Assembly (NCBI GenBank): GCA_038503035.1
Contig: JAVSML010000960.1
Location: forward strand, 62,001 to 126,000
Direction: 5' to 3'
Source of the DNA: Crocodylus rhombifer
Lineage: Eukaryota; Chordata; Crocodylia; Crocodylidae
Length of the DNA: 64,000 nucleotides
The stretch's first letter is position 1, and every line of letters begins with the position of its first letter. Below the pieces are notes generated by a model. The model was given only the letters and a program-made list of their open reading frames with translations, was not told where the DNA came from and searched no databases. Of this stretch, positions 22,978 through 34,420 are shown in pieces. Position numbers and translations under genes: made by a program.

Positions 22978-23995
22978 AAGGCCTGTGTGAAGTGGCTTGT
23001 ATTCACTTCAGCTTCAGATTTGGCCAATTCGGGGGACATTGATTTGACTCGGTGATTCGAATTGCTGTCCTGAATCAATTCAGCCGAATCTGATTCGGAG
23101 ATTTGGCTGCTGTGGCCCAATCTCTGAATTATATGGGCCCATCCCCTGCCTGCTGTCCCAGTCCTGGCAATGGCTGCCCCACCTGCCCCAGCTCCTGGCA
23201 CTTTAAAAAAAAAAAACAAAAAAAAAAAGCTCTGACTCACCAGGTACTGCTGGGCAGGGGGGCGATCCCCACTGCCCTGCACTACACAGGGGGCTCTATC
23301 ACAACCCCCCTAACCTCCATCTGCTGTCCCAGCCCCATGGCTGCCCTGCCCACCCCAGCTTCTGGCCCTTTAAGGAAAAAACAAAAAAAACCCTGGGCTC
23401 ACTGGCTTCTGCTCTGTGGTGGGGTGATCCCCACTGCCCTGCACTGCGTGGGGGCTCTGCACGAACCCCCAAAGCCCCAAGGTTGCTGCAGGAGCTGGTG
23501 AGCCTGACATTTTTATTTGTTCTTTTCATAAAGAGGGGGTGGGGGCTCATGGTGGAGCCCCCCATGCAGCGTGGGGCTGTGGGGGGCAGCAGGGTTCGCC
23601 CCCCTGCTGGGCAGCACCTAGTGAGTGGGGGCTTTTTTTAAAGAACCGGGAGCTGGGCTGGGTGGGGCAGCCATGGCGGGGCTGGGGGAGTGGGGTTGGG
23701 GTGGGGGCTGGGGGAACAGGTAGGGGATGGGGCCTGGCAGGGGTGTCCCTCCCTCCCCATGGCCCCCGTCAGCCCCCTCTCCCCAACCCCTGCTTAACAG
23801 CATGGAGTCTGGGTCCAGCTCCCTGCTGCAGTGGGCAGGGACTGCCCAAATCATCGAAGTTCTCGGAATCTTTTCCGAATTGATTTGAACCTTTTTATTG
23901 GTCCCCTAATTCGATTCAGATTTGGAGAATCAGCCACTGAATCAGGATGAACCTCCTCCCAATCAAATCAGCACCTGAAGCTTCGCACAGGCCTA
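22978..23995. mobile_element. Non-autonomous hAT-like DNA transposon, 1018 bp
   Basis: The left end aaggcctgtgtgaag and the reverse complement of the right end, taggcctgtgcgaag, match at 13 of 15 positions. An 8 bp target duplication ctgcttaa flanks it at 22970-22977 and 23996-24003. Short inverted ends plus an 8 bp duplication are hAT hallmarks. The interior is GC-rich, with repeated 'gctgtcccagccc...ctgccc' phrases and A-runs, and encodes no transposase; open frames on both strands (for example 23103-23501) are compositional. Confidence 0.85.
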
Positions 23996-24003
23996 CTGCT
24001 TAA

Positions 24004-27000
24004 TGGTGACAAATATAGGCTCTGAACAGTTGAACACACATCCCCTGTCTAATTTGTATCAATGTATATAGTTTTATGTACATTGAGATCAGGACAGGGC
24101 AGACATGCAGTTATGCTGGGATAGCTGTGTAAAGTAGGTAGCTTGTTATGGTACCTTACCACTAGGTGGCAAGTGATAGCCTCAGTGCTTTTCACAAACA
24201 ACTACCCTGGAATGATCACAGGCAGAAAAATGCCATATTTTCTTGCATACAGCACATCCCAGAATATAATATGCGCTTTGTTTTGAAAGGCAGAATTAAG
24301 GGAAAAAAGATTTTTCTAGATTTGTGGCTGCACAGTGCAGGGACAGAACTTAATCTTCAGCTGATTCTCACCTTCCTTTTCCTGCTTAGCCTGTAAAATA
24401 GGAGGAGAGAGATTGGGAGCAGCTAGCAGACAGAAACATTGTCCTAAGATAGGTTAGCTTGATTAGTGAAATATCAAAACCATTAAAAAGGAGGGATGGT
24501 TGTTAACACCTGCGGAGTGGGGAAGAATGAGCGATCAAGTCAATTGATTCCCTGAACTGTTTGAACAGTAATACCACAACTGCTGCACTGTGCTATTACT
24601 TAGCAAAGTATTGTGTTTCTGTCCCTGGCAGAAAATCAGCTTCTCTGCGTAATACATGTACCCCAGTTTTGGGGTGCTGATTTCTGGGGAAAAGATGTGT
24701 ATTTTATGTGAGAAAATATGAGATAAACAGATGCAACTTATTCTGGTAGAGTTTCTTTTCGTTTTTTTCCTAGTAATTTTCCGCCAAATTGGATTGATGG
24801 TGATTTTGCATCACCAACTGGTATTTTTTTATACTATTGTAATGCTGATTGCACTGGTATAAACATGCTGGCAGTCCAGGATCATAGTTAGCGCGAAGTA
24901 ATTTAATGGTGATTGATTAGGTATGAAAGTCAAAACCCTGTCTTTTACTAAACAATTTTTAAAATGAAAGTTAAAGAGTATATTTTCAAGGCTGTTATGG
25001 AAATCTGAGTCGAGGTTGGCTGTATTCCACTGGCAGGAAAAACAAAAATTTTAAATGTATTTTTGTGTTGGAATTGTTTGTTCTAACCTGATGTGTTGTT
25101 TATGTATAATAAATGTTTTACAGTATAATTATCTTCATTTTATTTATCTAAGCTCTTTTTGCTAGGCAATAGATTCCTAGCTTCCTTAATCCTAACTTTA
25201 AAATGTTGTACTGAGACAATCTCTGTAAGGTCTTTTGCATCTTAACAGCAAATTTGGGCCAGATTTTGCTTTTACATGCAAATATTGAATACCTCTTGAT
25301 TTCAAAGAGGTCTGTGCTTATGCATCTGGAGACAGTTTGGTCAGTAACTTTGATTTCAGTTTATTTGCGGCATAATTTATCTAAGATGATCGTGATGGGT
25401 TTAAAAATCCAAGTGTTTTAATTGATAGTATGTAGCCTTATATTATCAGTGCAGAATGAAAATTTCTGCACTGGTTGAGGAACCCCCCCCCCCCCCCCCA
25501 AAAAAAAAATCCAAACTTAATATGCTTGATCTTAAACATCATAATTTTAAAATAAATTATGCGGACACTTTTTTAAAGCTAGAAATCTGAGCATGGAACA
25601 GTTTTACCTTAGTGGTTTGACAAAGATGAGTCAGTCTTTGAAGGGACTACAGAACATATTCTGTAGTGAAACAATAAAACATTTCACACTGTGTTGATCT
25701 AGGTAGAAGGTTTATAGCCTAAGAAAATCTGTGTCTTTCAAACCTCAGGTGGCAGGTGTAGTAACAAACTACTAAAGTTTCAAATAAACTGCAGTATTCC
25801 ATGACCTCACTCTTGGTGCTGCTGAACTGTTCTATGACAGCACTATGCATCCAAACACACAGTGTCCTTTCAGGCTTCAAGGGGAACAAGGTTTACTCTG
25901 AACACTACTCCATTTCTCTGCCATCTGTGATTGATTGTAATCAATGGTCTGCTGCACTCCTGCTCCTCCTGAGAAACTGCAGACTGGATTGGAAGCAGTG
26001 TATGTGTTGAAGAAATCTCCTGCCAGGACTTCTTTGGGTTTTTTTGTCTGTTTGGGGCGGTGGGGGTTCAGTACCAATACTACAGGTCATAAAAATACTT
26101 TTCCTAGCCCTGAGTTAAGTTCTCAGACTGACTCTTCTCTAATTTCTTATGAGTGGGGAAATGCATAAAATAAAATGATGATTATTGATGACAGTGTTTG
26201 TATGAGAAGGAGTTGGCATTTAAATAAACAAGGCAGACAAAGCAGCAGGGGGAGGGTGTATTCTCCTCATGTTACTCATGGGACAGGCCCAGAGAAAGTT
26301 TGACCCCAAGGCATACAGGAAGTTTGTGGCATAACTAGTACTTTGACTTACATACCCTGAGTTCCAGCAAACAAGACTTATATACTCTAAGTTCCAGGGC
26401 CTTAACCATAAGTTTCTCTCTCCCCCCTCTCCCCCACTCTCTCCCTGCCTTCCACCCTCCCCTGGATGGATATAGCTGATGGAAAAATTTTGCTGCCACC
26501 CTGTGGTGGGATCATCAGCTCATCTTTATGGCCACACGAGAAGTCTACATAATTAGCCTTGGCAGTACCCACACAGCTCCAGTGTTTTCCAGCAAGAAAC
26601 CTAACACACTTTTTGTGTGTCATAATTTTTTTGACATAATTTTTTATGGTGGCAAAAAAGCCAAGCATACAGACATCTATACCCCTTGTTGTGCCACAAA
26701 TTTGGTTTATGACAGGATGGTGCGGTCAGTCTGAAGCTGCCCGTACTCTCCAGCCACCCAGGGAATGCACTACTGGAGCTTCAGGGGAATGCCTGCCTGG
26801 CTTCCCTCATTTGGGATTCCCCCGCCTCCTGTCAACACTCTAGTGAGACACTCAGTTAATTGGTGAACCCAGCCCCCGGTCCACACTGAAGTGTCAGTCT
26901 TAGTCTGGCACAGTCCTGGGTCAGTCATCTCAGCCCTGAGACTACACCAAAATGTGTTCATCACTTTGGTGCACTTCTGGGACTGACAATCAGTTAATTG

Positions 27001-28035
27001 GTGGTCTCAGCCCCGGGACTGCACCCAAGTTGCCTTTTCCTGCTTACAGAGCTGCACCCAGGAGATTCCCTGTAATGCATCTCTGCAAGTGGGGAACACA
27101 TTGCCTGTTGTCCCTCAAGATCAACAGGAAACCTGTTACACCCAGTGAAGTCAATCAGCTTTGTTAGGACACATCCCAGGACAGCTGATCTACTTCATTT
27201 GGTGATGTCTACTTATATGTTCTTTCTCTCCACTTTGGCTCTACGCCTTCTATTACTGTCTACTCCCATCTCATTGTCTGCATCAGTCTGTCCTTCGTCT
27301 GGTTTCCTGCCCCTCTTCTTTTTCCCCCCACCACACACACAACCTGGCTGGCACCACCAGCCACAGATTCTCCTCCAGCTGCTTGCAGCAGCTCTGTACC
27401 TGGGCTATAGCAGCTGTTTGGAAAGGCTGGAGACAATCCACATGCCATTAGTAAAATGGACCAGATCAAATGGCTGGCTAATTAGCACGCCCATAGTAAA
27501 ATCAGCACTGAATCAGAGCTTCACAGATCAGATCAGATCTAATCCCTTTGCAGGCTGGATCCAGTCTGTGGGGCATAGGTTATCAGTCCATGCTCTAAGC
27601 TTGTTATTTCTCAGTGACTCACTTCCAGAGCAAAGTCTCCTACATTTATGGGTAAGACAACCTCATTACATGATCATGAGCATGACCCAAATATGAAGGA
27701 AAAATGATTTTTCTTTTTGCAGATCAAGCCTGCAAATATTTATTATAATTTCTATTGAAACAGTGTGTACAATGTACTGGGAAGTTGTCATATTTGTAGG
27801 AATATATACAGTCTTGTCTACACTAAAAAAATGTGCAGCTCTGAGAACCAGTTTTATTTCTTAATCATGCATTATTGTTCCTAGTTGTTCACAAGTGCTT
27901 GCAGGCATACAACTGACCCTGTAGTGCAGATTACATTGCAACAGTTTATTTCTGAGCTGCTCTGGTGCCTACTTTTGTATATTACAAAAGCTGACATGGA
28001 TTAACCTAATTTTTTCATTAAGAATGGTAGGATAT
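24004..28035. other. Unassigned intronic sequence with simple tracts
   Basis: No exon or known family recognised. It holds a C-run then A-run at 25484-25510, a pyrimidine-rich tract at 26415-26460, and a loosely duplicated phrase cagttaattggtg at 26854 and 26990. A second short duplication, 'acttacataccctgagttcca' and its variant, lies at about 26345-26395. Open frames here, including 27145-27696, have no domain. Confidence 0.4.
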
Positions 28036-28039
28036 GCAT

Positions 28040-28310
28040 TCAGACAGCACTGCAGCTCAAACAGCTTAAGACAGTTCAGGACTATTACTCCTTGTCTTCT
28101 CCCCTGTGACCACAGAAAATAGGCAGTCATCTTCCCTTTTATTATAATATTCTTTTGGTATTTTAAGACTGTTATCAAATATCCCCTTAGTCATCTCTTC
28201 TCCAGAGTAAACAATCCTAGGTATTCCAACCTTTCCTCATACTTCACGTGTTCTAGACTTCTAATAATTGTTGTTCTCTGCTGTACTCCTCCTAATATTC
28301 CCTTACCTAA
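28040..28310 (-). mobile_element. CR1 LINE fragment, old
   Basis: The minus strand reads 'tatgaggaaaggttggaatacctaggattgtttactctggagaagagatgactaaggggatatttgataacag', which is the conserved CR1 ORF2 end (RLEyLGLFtLEKR.L.GdlIT). It is diverged and lacks the typical 3' tail. Confidence 0.75.
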
Positions 28311-28845
28311 TTTGTTGAAATGTGAACTAGAGCAAACTCTAGTGCTTTCTCCCACATCTAGACTGCCAGTACAAACTGAAATAAAAAGAAATACAAAGCT
28401 GTTGTCAGAACAGTCCTGGCCAAACTTGCAGAGTTTTGCCTAAAATTCAGACCAATTTTTAAACTGAGTCAATTGAACCAACTGTTATGAATCCACAGTA
28501 TTTTGAAGTATTCATGGAATATCATGTCTCCTTGAATTTGTTTTACTGGTATGGTATGTGTATTATCTCCAGATAGATAATGTCAAGTTGTGTTTAGTCA
28601 TATCATTCTTAGATTTGTATGAATTGTAGTACTGGGTATGAATGTATTTTATAGGTTATACTGGGACCAGATTACATAATATGATATGATTCTTTTAACA
28701 TGATAATGATTTTTAGCTGTTATTTCCTAAACAATGAGTTTCATGCCAAGGAGAGAATTAATGCCTAAATGACTGAGAACGTATCACTGAGAATTAGTAT
28801 GCAACCTTGGTGGATATGATGGCCAGTCAAATAGTCCCTTGTGGA

Positions 28846-29095
28846 CATGGGTGACTGGTACCTCCTGAGTTTGGGGGGGCACCTGCAGAAGCTGCTGGCG
28901 GTGTCGGTGGCTGGGACGGGGCTGGCAAGCACCCACGAAGCCGCCAACGGTGTCAGTGGTGGGGGTGGGGCTGATGAGCACCCATAGAAGCTGCTGGCAG
29001 AGTTGGCAGGGAGGACAGGGCTAATGAGCACCCCCAGAAGCTGGCAGTGGTGGAGGATGTCCCCATGTACCCCCCTCCACCACCAGTCACCTATG
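28846..29095. mobile_element. hAT-like MITE, 250 bp, with internal 50 bp minisatellite
   Basis: Left end catgggtgactggta and the reverse complement of the right end, cataggtgactggtg, match 13 of 15. The flanks cttgtgga (28838-28845) and cttgtgaa (29096-29103) are an 8 bp duplication with one mismatch. The interior is about four tandem units of 49-50 bp, with the anchor gcacc at 28879, 28929, 28978 and 29028. Confidence 0.75.
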
Positions 29096-29103
29096 CTTGT
29101 GAA

Positions 29104-30555
29104 CGTGGTCTGAGGCCCATAATAAGCCTTCTAGAACAATGATGAACATTTATGAGAGAGGCCTATGGTAAGATTGACACCTGGAAACAGGCTATTCAAA
29201 GAAGGGTGTTTGTCACAGTAAATAAGTAAGAAACTATTACCTATAGAGAGAAATGATATCCAAGGATATCAAATTAGAAATCTCTAGGTCTGAATGTCTG
29301 TGATTATTTTCGTTATAATTTGATCAAGAATGTAATGTGACTTGTCAGTAGGAGGCACATGGGTAGCAGAAAGTTATATATAATTTACTTTCCAATAATT
29401 TTGTAGAAATATATGAATGGCCAGATAAGACTGAATAAGTAAGCCTTGCCATGAGAATAAGTCTTTGTGTGACGTTTCCCGGGCATAAGGTACTTCAGTT
29501 CTCCAGTAGTGTAGCTGTGCAATGCAGGCTGAGAGTATGTGCACAGTGCTGTTATTGTAATGGGAATGAGAATGGTGCAACTGTAAAGGTGTGTTTTGGA
29601 CTTTCAAGCAAACGTAATCACAAGGCAGGTAATCACAAGGCAGGTTGATAAAGGTGTGTCTGTGTAAGTTTAAATACATATTTTTGCAAAAAAAATGCAG
29701 GCTGACAGTTTGGGAGAAGACTTTGGCTTGGACAGAAGTGAAAGCTGCATCTTAAAGCTTAGGGCTAAGATGTAAGCATGAGGTAAAATCCTTTTTCTGC
29801 TATTTTCTTTTGTTTGTTTGTTCTTATTTCGCTATCTGTATCTCAGCATATAGTTACTGCTTTTCATGATTGCTCTTGATTGCATCTCAGTTGCATTGGA
29901 CCAAATTTAGAGTCAGGGAGTACATTTGCAATTAAGGCGAAACAATAAACTCTAGAACACTGTGTGCCAGAGTAAATTGCTGCTAGGCATAGCATCTACA
30001 CACGTGCCTGGGATAGCAGCAATTTGAGCCACGGCAGAGCAGCCCTGCGGTGGCAGGGGACTTGGTGGTGGGGTCAGCCTAAGGCTCCAGATGGTGGCAT
30101 TGGAGTTGGCAGGAGCCAGGGGGCTGGCCTTCAGCTGGCTGGGCTGACCAGGCGCAATTTGTGTCTGCTGTCTGCATCTATACGTACATTTCAGTGTACA
30201 GAATAACACTCACATTTGCAGCTGAAGAGGTTTTTTGAGGTTGGGGGTATGCCTGCAAACCAGGATATGCATGTTCACCCATGGCTACCTTGCAATGGTC
30301 ATTGCTTTCCATGAGGGATTGGAGGTGACTAATAATGTGTTCTACCTGGGGGCTATAGGCGAAGACCAGAAGGATTCTGCTGTCCTTGTCATGGGGTTGG
30401 TGTTGTAGCAGATCATAGCAGGATCTGAGTCTGCTTTGACTAGCTATGGTTTTGTATTGTAAGTGTAGGGAGCCCTGTTCTAGATTCCTAAATTGTGCAT
30501 CCTGGGCAGAGGGATTAGAGCATATGCGGTTATGATGTCATTCAAGCTATAAACT
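29104..30555. other. Unassigned intronic sequence
   Basis: Contains a 15-base direct duplication (gtaatcacaaggcag) at 29613-29642 and a short GC-rich patch at 30020-30150. No exon or named repeat was recognised. Confidence 0.4.
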
Positions 30556-30559
30556 ACCT

Positions 30560-31210
30560 AATGCCAGTTCTCTCCAGCTCATCCAGTCTTGCTACAGACC
30601 AGATACCAACTATATCCTCTCATCGACATAGACCAGGTTTCAGTGGACCTAGTCACATGGATCTGGGGTTCATTTACATGCTCCTTCACTAACATCAAAC
30701 ATGCCATCTACATTGGCCGGATGGAGCCATACATACATAAATGAGTGGATACTGATTTATCATCGATTCCAGAAATGCACAAAAGTCCATGGCAGAACAC
30801 GTGAACCTCCCTGGCTGTCACTGACCGCAGAGTAACTGTCCTTAAACAAAATTTTAAAAACCATTGTGAACATGAAAGTGCAGAACAAGATCAGCCACAA
30901 GCTGGATTGTTAAGCATGGTTTTGACAGAGATTATGGATTCTTATCCCATTACCTGGACTAGCTGTTAACTCCAGCTGCCAACCTCTGTGCCACTCTGTG
31001 GTAACTGCCTTGTTAACCTAGTCAACCCATTTTTTTTACCTCTTTCACCCAGGTCCCTTTCCTTTGTATTTAAATTCCTTCCTATTCAAAATCCTTTCTT
31101 TTGCAAGTCCATTCATAATATCTGACAAAGTAGACAATTGCCTTCAAAAGCTCATTCCTCTCTGAACCAGGTAATCTTTAAGATGCCACCCTGCCCTACC
31201 TTCTGTCTTA
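30560..31210 (+). mobile_element. Penelope-like retroelement, GIY-YIG C-terminus plus pLTR
   Basis: Broken frames between 30690 and 30965 preserve a Penelope-like polyprotein ending: an HVNLPG-type phrase at about 30798, and KHGFDRDYGFLSHYLD followed by a stop at 30915-30965. The conserved 'HGLNxDxGFLSHY' ending is typical of vertebrate Penelope-like elements. The terminal pLTR follows, with ctgacaaagtagacaattg, aaaagctcattcc and ctttaagatgccacc (31122-31185). The element lies just 5' of the second UQCC1 exon. Confidence 0.7.
31122..31151 (+). ncRNA. Degenerate hammerhead-ribozyme core in Penelope-like pLTR
   Basis: CTGACAA (31122-31128), a hairpin-compatible spacer containing the palindrome caattg, then AAAA (31146-31149) and GC occupy the CUGANGA - stem II - GAAA positions of a hammerhead core. 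Both core blocks carry one substitution. It is probably inactive. Confidence 0.42.
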
Positions 31211-31356
31211 CTACTGTGTAGTGAGAAGAAGGAACAAAGGTGGGAAAGAGGGAAAGCAGGAAGTTAAATGGAGTGTGTGTGTATTTATATTTATTTATTT
31301 AAGATTTTAAGAAAAAACTGGAAAGCAAATTTATCTCTGTTGTTTGCATCTTTTAG

Positions 31357-31465
31357 GATGTGTCTGGTACGTATGAAACAGGAGGGTCGAACTGGGACTT
31401 TTATGTGTCACCATATAGTTCATTTTATGTGGGACGACGTTAAACAGCGTGGGGAAATGTTGGGG
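31357..31465 (+). CDS. UQCC1: UQCC1 coding exon (chaperone domain, following exon)
   Basis: A 109-base exon between a T-rich ttttag acceptor (ending 31356) and a GTAAGT donor at 31466. Its first base completes the Trp codon from the exon at 9874-9931. The frame then reads MCLVRMKQEGRTGTF (31358-31402) and continues MCHHIVHFMWDDVKQRGEML to a final Gly codon, ending in phase 0. This is the most conserved core of the ubiquinol-cytochrome c chaperone family (MCLVRMK.EG...); in vertebrates the next exon begins with a VNPY-type sequence. No stop or frameshift is present, so the gene appears intact. I did not find the next exon in the remaining 32.5 kb. Confidence 0.93.
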
Positions 31466-33120
31466 GTAAGTTATCTTTGTTTGCTGTCTTGATTATTTTT
31501 ATGACCCAGATCATTTAATGCATTTTTTACTTTACTTGGACCAGAGCAATTGCTGAGGGATTAAGATAGATCCAGAGTTGAACTGTTTCCACTTAGGGTT
31601 TCAGTACTTTCATGCGGATGAAAGAACCTTGTCCAGCAGCAAACTAAATTTTAAAAATAGAAAACTTAGAAGGATTAATATACCAGTTGGGATTGCATGC
31701 TTGTGGTTATGACAAACCATGACAGGGGGTGCTAGGAGATTGGTTCAAGTGACAATCAAAAAAGGGGAAATTAGTAAAGGGGTTAGAAGGGCTATTGTAT
31801 CCTTTTGCCTGTACATTTTTTTGTTTTGAATTTTTAACAGTGAAATTGTGAGGTTTTGGTGCAGAGAATCACTTCTTTTACATGTATAAGGACATAATAC
31901 ATTTTCAGATACTGTTAATAGGAGTTGTGTCAACAAGCTAAGCAGTTTCTCTGCTTCTGTCTAATGCGTTCTTTTTATTCTGTATGTATAGTCCTAGTCT
32001 TTGGACAGCCATGCATTTCAAGTGCTCCAAATCCTGGTTGAATTTGAAGCATTTAAAATGTGGAGTGCTTCAGCTCTATGCAGGCATGTAGTTTTTTACC
32101 TCCTAAAGGAAGCCCTTCAAATAGCCTGTCTGTCCATGCCCTAGAAGATGTTGGTTGTAAAGAGGAGACTTCATTTACACCGTTAATGATCATTCTTTTT
32201 TCAGTTGCTATAATTTCCTGAATTCTCCATTGTTGAGATTCTTTTACTCATTTAGTTACAGCAGGTGAACACAAGGCAGGTCATACTTTGAAATCTGTTC
32301 TTCAGAATAAAAATTTAAGGGGGTGTGATTCTACAGTGGAAAATATAGCATAAGTACCTCTTCATCGGTATGTTCACCTACTGCCATGTTTAAACAGTGT
32401 GTTACAATATAATTTGAAATTGGACAGCCACTGATTATCTCTGTCAGTGCAATTCTCAGTGCTGTGGTTTGTTCCCACAGGCTCACTTCCAGGAGACTGG
32501 GAATTAGGTATCCAGCCATGCAGTGGTTTGCAGGTTGTGGATCACAAGTTATATGCAGAAACTCTTGGGCAACCAGAACTGAGCGCCATTCTGGGTGCAA
32601 GTTTTGAACCTTGGGCGTTAATTGTTGTACATAAACTGGCTGTCTCTCTGGCTTTACTGTACGTGCTGGAAGCACGTTTGGTTTTTTTGATATCTTTTTA
32701 TTAGAACAACTGTGTAGGTGGAAAAATGTTAGGCTTTTGAGCACAAGGTTCCCTTCTTCAAGTCTGGGGAAGAAACAAGTGGAGCCTAAGCTAAATACCA
32801 GGAAAAACATAGTGAATTTCATATTCAAAAGAAAACAAATGCTTAAGGAAGTGGAGGACTGCTATAAATTGGAAGCAAAGAGAAGTAAACAGAAATGGTT
32901 TCAAAGTAAGATACATTTAGTTGAATAGATAACTTAATTTTATAAAAGAACAAAACCATTCAGAAAAGAAAAAGAATCATTAGTACCTTTCACCTACTGA
33001 GAGGTTTGAAGAGACAGTAGTTCAATTACTGTACTTGAATATATAGTCACTCCTCCCCTCTCCTCTTCCCCCTTCCCTCGTTCTTGCTTCTCTCTCACTT
33101 CCTCCGTCCATAGCCTAGCT
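31466..33120. other. UQCC1 downstream intron, nothing further recognised
   Basis: No exon with a UQCC1-like frame was found after the donor at 31466. Open frames at 32331-32828 (minus) and 32447-32704 (plus) overlap each other and show no domain. Confidence 0.45.
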
Positions 33121-33320
33121 CAGTGTTTCCCAACCTTTTCCATCCCATGGCACACTAACATAAATAAAAAAAATTGTGGCACCCCAGACCCGGGGGACAT
33201 CACCAAATGGAGCTCTGAACAGTTCATCCAGAATCCCTCTGTCACCCCCTCTTTCAGTCTACTGTATATGATTAGTGAGGCCCCACCCTCCATGTGGTGG
33301 AGCCAGACCAGCCTGCCCTG
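33121..33320 (+). mobile_element. hAT-like element, left end only
   Basis: Starts cagtgtttcccaacc at 33121, a classic hAT terminal sequence, followed by 'ccatggcacac...attgtggcacccc', the usual context of such elements. No right end was found; the LINE remnant at 33425-34420 may have replaced or split it. Confidence 0.5.
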
Positions 33321-33424
33321 TGCCTTATCTGCATATAAATGTTTGGAGGATCCCAGGACTTGTGATAAGAATACCCTGTTCCAGTTATTAATGTGGGCTA
33401 ATTAGCATGTAGATCCTTTGTGGG

Positions 33425-34420
33425 GGAATCTGGAGTACGATGATGATGATGGGCAATCACTCACGAATGAGTAAGATTACCTTCTAAGGATCTTAATAGC
33501 GAGTCCACAGGTGGTTCCATAGCCCAATTCTAGATCCACACGTCTTGTCGCAGTGAGGACAGATGTTTCCAGGAGGGATAGGCACTGTGTTGCTTCATTG
33601 TATGTTCTGCTGTTCTTTTTGCCTTTTCCTCTTTTCCTCTTCTGCCTGTCGACAAGCTGTTTCAAAGTGTTGAAGTCCTTCCCAAAGAGTTGTCCTTCAT
33701 TTTGGTCGGTCCTGAGCAAGGGTCTCCTAAGTGTTGATGTTGATGTTACACCTCTTCATGTTTGCCTTCAGGGTGTCTTTGAAGAGCTTTTTTTGCCCTC
33801 TGCTGTTTCACTGGCCTTCTTTCAGCTATGAGAAAAAGATTCTCTTTGGAAGGCAGGAGTCAGGCATGCAAACAACATGACCTGTCCAGCAAAGTTGTTT
33901 TTTTGGTGATGATGGCCTCAGTGTTGTTGGAATTTGCTTCAGCCAAGACGCTGATGTTTCTGCATCTATCCTCTCAGCTAATTTGATGGATCTTGCGAAG
34001 GCACCATTGGTGGTACTTTTCCAAGCTCTTGAGATGTCTTCTGTATGTGGTCCAAGTTTCCAAGCCATACAGCAGAGTTGGAATGACAATGGCTTGATAA
34101 ACCCAGAGCTTCATTTCAGCAAGGATGTCGTGATTTAAGAAGACTCTCTTACTCAAACGTCCAAAGGCTGCGCTTGCACATTTCAAGTGGTGTTGTATTT
34201 CCGTGTTGACATCTGCCTTTGATAAAAGATGGCTTGTAAGGTAGGCAAAATGATCCCGTTTTCCAGCAGTGCTCTGTTGATTTGAACGGAGCAGGGGTTT
34301 GTTTCTTCATTTGGAGCAGGTTGGTAAAGGATTTGCATTTTTCTGATGTTTAGAGTTAGGTCAATATTCTTGTAGACTTCTGAGAATACATTAAGAATCT
34401 GGAGTACAAACACATACTGA
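33425..34420 (-). mobile_element. Non-LTR retrotransposon remnant, ORF2 C-terminal region
   Basis: Minus-strand frames at 33974-34186 read SAAFGRLSKRVFLNHDI, then VYQAIVIPTLLYGLETWTTY and RRHLKSLEKYHQWCLRKI. This is the conserved post-reverse-transcriptase region found in RTE-like and related LINEs ('KxxVYxAVVLPTLLYGCETWTLY...HLxxLExFHxRCLRxI'). The next minus frames give TGHVVCMPDSCLPKRI (LRWxGHVxRMxDxRLPKxxL). The 3' end carries an atgatgatgatgg tract at 33437, usual for the tail of such elements. Upstream, 34183-34413 continues it in another frame. Clade assignment is uncertain. It is disrupted throughout. Confidence 0.75.

Larger units (their letters stand above)
9932..31356 (+). other. 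UQCC1: UQCC1 intron, 21.4 kb, filled with mobile elements
   Basis: Bounded by GTAAGT at 9932 and a pyrimidine-rich acceptor ending ttttag at 31356. The exon phases agree: TG at the end of the first exon plus G at the start of the second makes the Trp codon. The elements inside are listed separately. From 9932 to about 11200 I see only AT-rich sequence without recognised content. Confidence 0.88.

Noticed and set aside
27145..27696. 183-codon plus-strand open frame
   Set aside because: Leucine/serine-rich translation of pyrimidine-rich intronic sequence, with no splice context and no domain.
9874..31465. Processed UQCC1 pseudogene
   Set aside because: The two coding segments are separate, each with intact splice sites and open frames, so they are real exons of an intron-containing gene.
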